A DNA stretch of 6,688 bases from an uncultured Clostridia bacterium (GTDB lineage Bacteria > Bacillota > Clostridia > Oscillospirales > Acutalibacteraceae). The stretch is from contig CAMJHU010000111.1 of assembly GCA_946405565.1 (NCBI GenBank), forward strand, positions 1 through 6,688, written 5' to 3'. Below, piece by piece: positions 4,734-6,688 of the stretch. The notes under the pieces are model-generated. The model made no database searches and was not told the origin of the DNA. It worked only from the letters and a program-made list of their open reading frames with translations. Every line of letters begins with the position of its first letter. Position 1 is the first letter of the stretch. Both the position numbers and the translations under genes were made by a program.

Positions 4734-6110
4734 TTACGCCTCATCCGTTTTGGATTGTATCTCAGCCAGCACTTTGGAAACCGCTCCGCCAGCCACTCTG
4801 GCACCGTTGCCGCCGTTCTGCACAAACGATACGAACGCGTAGGGATAGTTTTCGCTCCGGCAGAAACCGATAAACCACGCGTGGGAAGTCTGACCGCCGT
4901 CCAGTTCGGCAGTGCCGCTTTTGGCACAGATTTCCATGCCTTGTGGAAAATTTTCCTCACCGTATTTCGTGAGAACGTTGTTGCGCATCATTTCCGCCAG
5001 CTGATCGGCTGTGTTGCGGCTGAGACAGCGTGTGCTATCGGGCGAAACCGGAAGCGTGCGGCGAAAGCCGGAGGAATCGGTGATTTTTTCGATCAGATAC
5101 GGCTCCACACACATCCCGTGGTTGGCAATGATTCCCGCGCAGCGCATCATGGCAAACGGGCTGACCAGATCGTTATGCTGCCCGATACCCGTCCATGAAA
5201 GCTCGTTTTCACCGCCCGACGTGGCAATACTGCCTTTGACGACTTTGATGCCGTTGAGTGTATGGGCTTCGGTGATGCCAAGCTGCCGCGCATACCGCAC
5301 CGTGGTTTCCCAGCCGAGCTGACGCGAAATATTGCCGAACGCAATATTGCAGGAATTCGCCAATGCCTGCGGGAAGTCCTCTTCGTGATGGGTGCCGGAG
5401 CAGACGATTTTCTGCCCGTTGACAATTTCATATCGGTGACAGACGAAGGTCTGGTCAAAGATATCGTCGATGGTATCAATCGCGGCAGCCGCCGTGACAA
5501 GTTTGTAAGTGGAGCCGGGCGTAAAGCGGGAAGAAAGCACACGGTTGAGATACACGCCCTCATAACTGTCATCATCCGCGGAAATCACAGGCGGATTTTC
5601 CGGATCGTAGGTCGGCGTGCTGACCAGACAGATCACCTCGCCGGTCCGGTAATTGTAAATACACATGGCGCCTTTTTTGCCCTTAAGCTGCTTATAGGCG
5701 GCTGCACAGATATCGGCGTCCAATGTGGTATAAATGCTGTTGCCGGTGCCGCTGACGGAATAGGTGCCGTTAATGATATTATATCCCATCAATTCGTCGG
5801 CATACACTTTTTGAAGGGAGGTAGCGATATTGCTTTTTTTGTCCCCCACAATGTGCATCGTCGCGCAGCGGACGTTTTTATTGTCACTGTACTTTCTCAC
5901 GCCGTCTTCCGTGTGAACCAGTGGGTTGCCGTCCCGGTCATAAATCGCGCCGCCGATCAGCACGCCGTTGGCATAGATGTGTTTGTTGGCGGTAAAATTG
6001 ACCCATTGACTGCCATCGTGGAAAAAACGGTAGGAAAAAACGCCTACTCCCACCATCAGACAGAGAATAATCAGCAAAACGCTCATCGCGCGCCGCTTCA
6101 CCTTTTTCAT
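4734..6110 (-). CDS. Class B penicillin-binding protein (peptidoglycan transpeptidase, PbpA/FtsI-like)
   Basis: This membrane-anchored D,D-transpeptidase cross-links peptidoglycan strands outside the cell. Its 458 residues start with a basic cytoplasmic tip and one signal-anchor helix (about 9-27). A short N-terminal domain follows (about 30-145, including AIYDRDGNPL, 55-64), then the penicillin-binding domain. All three active-site motifs are present: SxxK as STYK (200-203, Ser200 nucleophile), SxN as SCN (253-255) and KSGT (397-400). The protein is shorter than typical 600-700 residue class B enzymes and lacks most of the pedestal, like the PbpA group paired with FtsW/RodA. The start ATG at 6110 has AAAGGAG 13 bases upstream (6124-6130), a longer spacing than usual, but no nearer in-frame start exists. 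It follows the SEDS gene by 24 bases, so the two should be co-transcribed. Whether it serves elongation, division or spores cannot be told here. Confidence 0.95.
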   Translation of the reverse strand: MKKVKRRAMSVLLIILCLMVGVGVFSYRFFHDGSQWVNFTANKHIYANGVLIGGAIYDRDGNPLVHTEDGVRKYSDNKNVRCATMHIVGDKKSNIATSLQKVYADELMGYNIINGTYSVSGTGNSIYTTLDADICAAAYKQLKGKKGAMCIYNYRTGEVICLVSTPTYDPENPPVISADDDSYEGVYLNRVLSSRFTPGSTYKLVTAAAAIDTIDDIFDQTFVCHRYEIVNGQKIVCSGTHHEEDFPQALANSCNIAFGNISRQLGWETTVRYARQLGITEAHTLNGIKVVKGSIATSGGENELSWTGIGQHNDLVSPFAMMRCAGIIANHGMCVEPYLIEKITDSSGFRRTLPVSPDSTRCLSRNTADQLAEMMRNNVLTKYGEENFPQGMEICAKSGTAELDGGQTSHAWFIGFCRSENYPYAFVSFVQNGGNGARVAGGAVSKVLAEIQSKTDEA

Positions 6111-6134
6111 ATCCGGTTCTGCACTCCTTTCCCA

Positions 6135-6688
6135 TCAATACCGATGCTTTTTGCCGATATAGCTTTCTCCCGTATCGGAATCGTCCGAGCCGGTATAGCG
6201 GTGCCGCTGCCGGGAGCGCCGCACGGTTTCGCTTGACACAGGCTCTCCCATGGGTTGCGACGGAGGTGCCGAAGCATGGGGAGGCATTGTCGGCTGAACC
6301 TGCGAAGGAACAGAAGAAACAGCGGAAGCCGTTTGCACGGCGGGCGGTACCGTTTTCACCGGTTCAGCCGCTTCCACATATCCCGCGCCGCCTTCTTCCT
6401 GCTGCGCGGCAAAGTCGATGTCCGCTTCCCGCCGCAAAACCCCCATATCAATGAGCTTTGCGCGCACGCGCTCCGCAAGCTGTCCCAGCTTGGAAAAATC
6501 ATACTCACTGCGTCCGATACGGTTTTCCATCTCGGATACCCGTCGACCCTGCGCGTCATACATCGGCTGACCGCTCATCATGCGGGTCTGGAAGTTTTCT
6601 CTGGCAGCGGCAAAGCTGGCGTTGCGGCGGGTATCAGCCGCCTTGATAAACGCAAGCAGTCCCCAGCTGGACAGCATACTGGAACCGC
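6135..6688 (-). CDS. FtsW/RodA/SpoVE-family (SEDS) protein, C-terminal part with long cytoplasmic tail (partial)
   Basis: The frame is open to the window edge, so the 5' end is missing; 183 codons are visible plus TGA. The first residues GSSMLSSWGLLAFIKAADTRR match the last membrane helix of SEDS proteins, where a GGSS motif precedes the helix. This supports a peptidoglycan glycosyltransferase of the FtsW/RodA/SpoVE family, paired with the class B penicillin-binding protein just downstream. After the helix comes an unusually long cytoplasmic tail of about 160 residues. It has a charged segment with a likely amphipathic helix (YDFSKLGQLAERVRAKLIDM), a Pro/Ser/Ala/Val-rich disordered stretch, and a basic end with RRSRQRHR. 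The Met codon at 6677 falls inside the conserved helix, so it is internal rather than a start. Confidence 0.87.
   Translation of the reverse strand, partial: GSSMLSSWGLLAFIKAADTRRNASFAAARENFQTRMMSGQPMYDAQGRRVSEMENRIGRSEYDFSKLGQLAERVRAKLIDMGVLRREADIDFAAQQEEGGAGYVEAAEPVKTVPPAVQTASAVSSVPSQVQPTMPPHASAPPSQPMGEPVSSETVRRSRQRHRYTGSDDSDTGESYIGKKHRY

Noticed and set aside
5262..6236. A 324-codon open frame on the plus strand across the penicillin-binding protein gene.
   Set aside because: It lies antisense to a clear gene with all three catalytic motifs, has no recognisable domain, and its composition (rich in His, Arg and Gly) is that of an opposite-strand shadow.

Overview
The window reads as a chromosomal segment of an endospore-forming, low-to-moderate GC Firmicute, most likely of the class Clostridia and possibly Oscillospirales-like. 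The evidence is a dedicated dipicolinate synthase pair (dpaA/dpaB), a SigH-like sigma factor, a type III pantothenate kinase, AGGAGG-type ribosome binding sites and U-tract terminators. The genus cannot be fixed from the sequence. Every supported gene lies on the minus strand, so transcription runs from the right edge to the left. There are no phage genes, insertion sequences, CRISPR arrays, rRNA or tRNA genes. Most of the window is housekeeping and sporulation DNA.

Right to left in order of transcription: the 3' end of an FtsW/RodA/SpoVE-type (SEDS) glycosyltransferase gene enters from outside the window and ends in an unusually long cytoplasmic tail (6135-6688). After 24 bases comes a class B penicillin-binding protein (4734-6110). 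The two form a typical SEDS polymerase and transpeptidase pair for peptidoglycan synthesis. A near-consensus vegetative promoter (4658-4686) then drives a SigH-like sigma factor (3941-4540). Next is a small double zinc-ribbon protein (3529-3804).

The 282-base gap at 3247-3528 has no protein gene. It holds a strong promoter facing a very stable terminator about 90 bases downstream, which looks like a stand-alone small RNA gene. Left of it is the dipicolinate operon: dpaA (TTG start, 2380-3246) and dpaB (1791-2372), translationally coupled and closed by a perfect terminator (1719-1761). Dipicolinate is the calcium chelator loaded into the spore core.

The last unit starts from a consensus promoter (TTGACA, 17 bases, TAAAAT; 1663-1691). 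It encodes coaX (856-1626) and then an ECF-type vitamin transporter S component (126-728), and ends in a terminator at 30-80. The neighbourhood suggests that the S component imports pantothenate, which CoaX phosphorylates in the first step of coenzyme A synthesis. The coaX to transporter gap carries an exact 18-bp tandem duplication and a small GNRA-capped hairpin.

I see no clear undescribed multi-gene system. The items most worth a second look are the candidate small RNA upstream of dpaA, the long tail on the SEDS protein, and the repeat and hairpin in the coaX to transporter gap.
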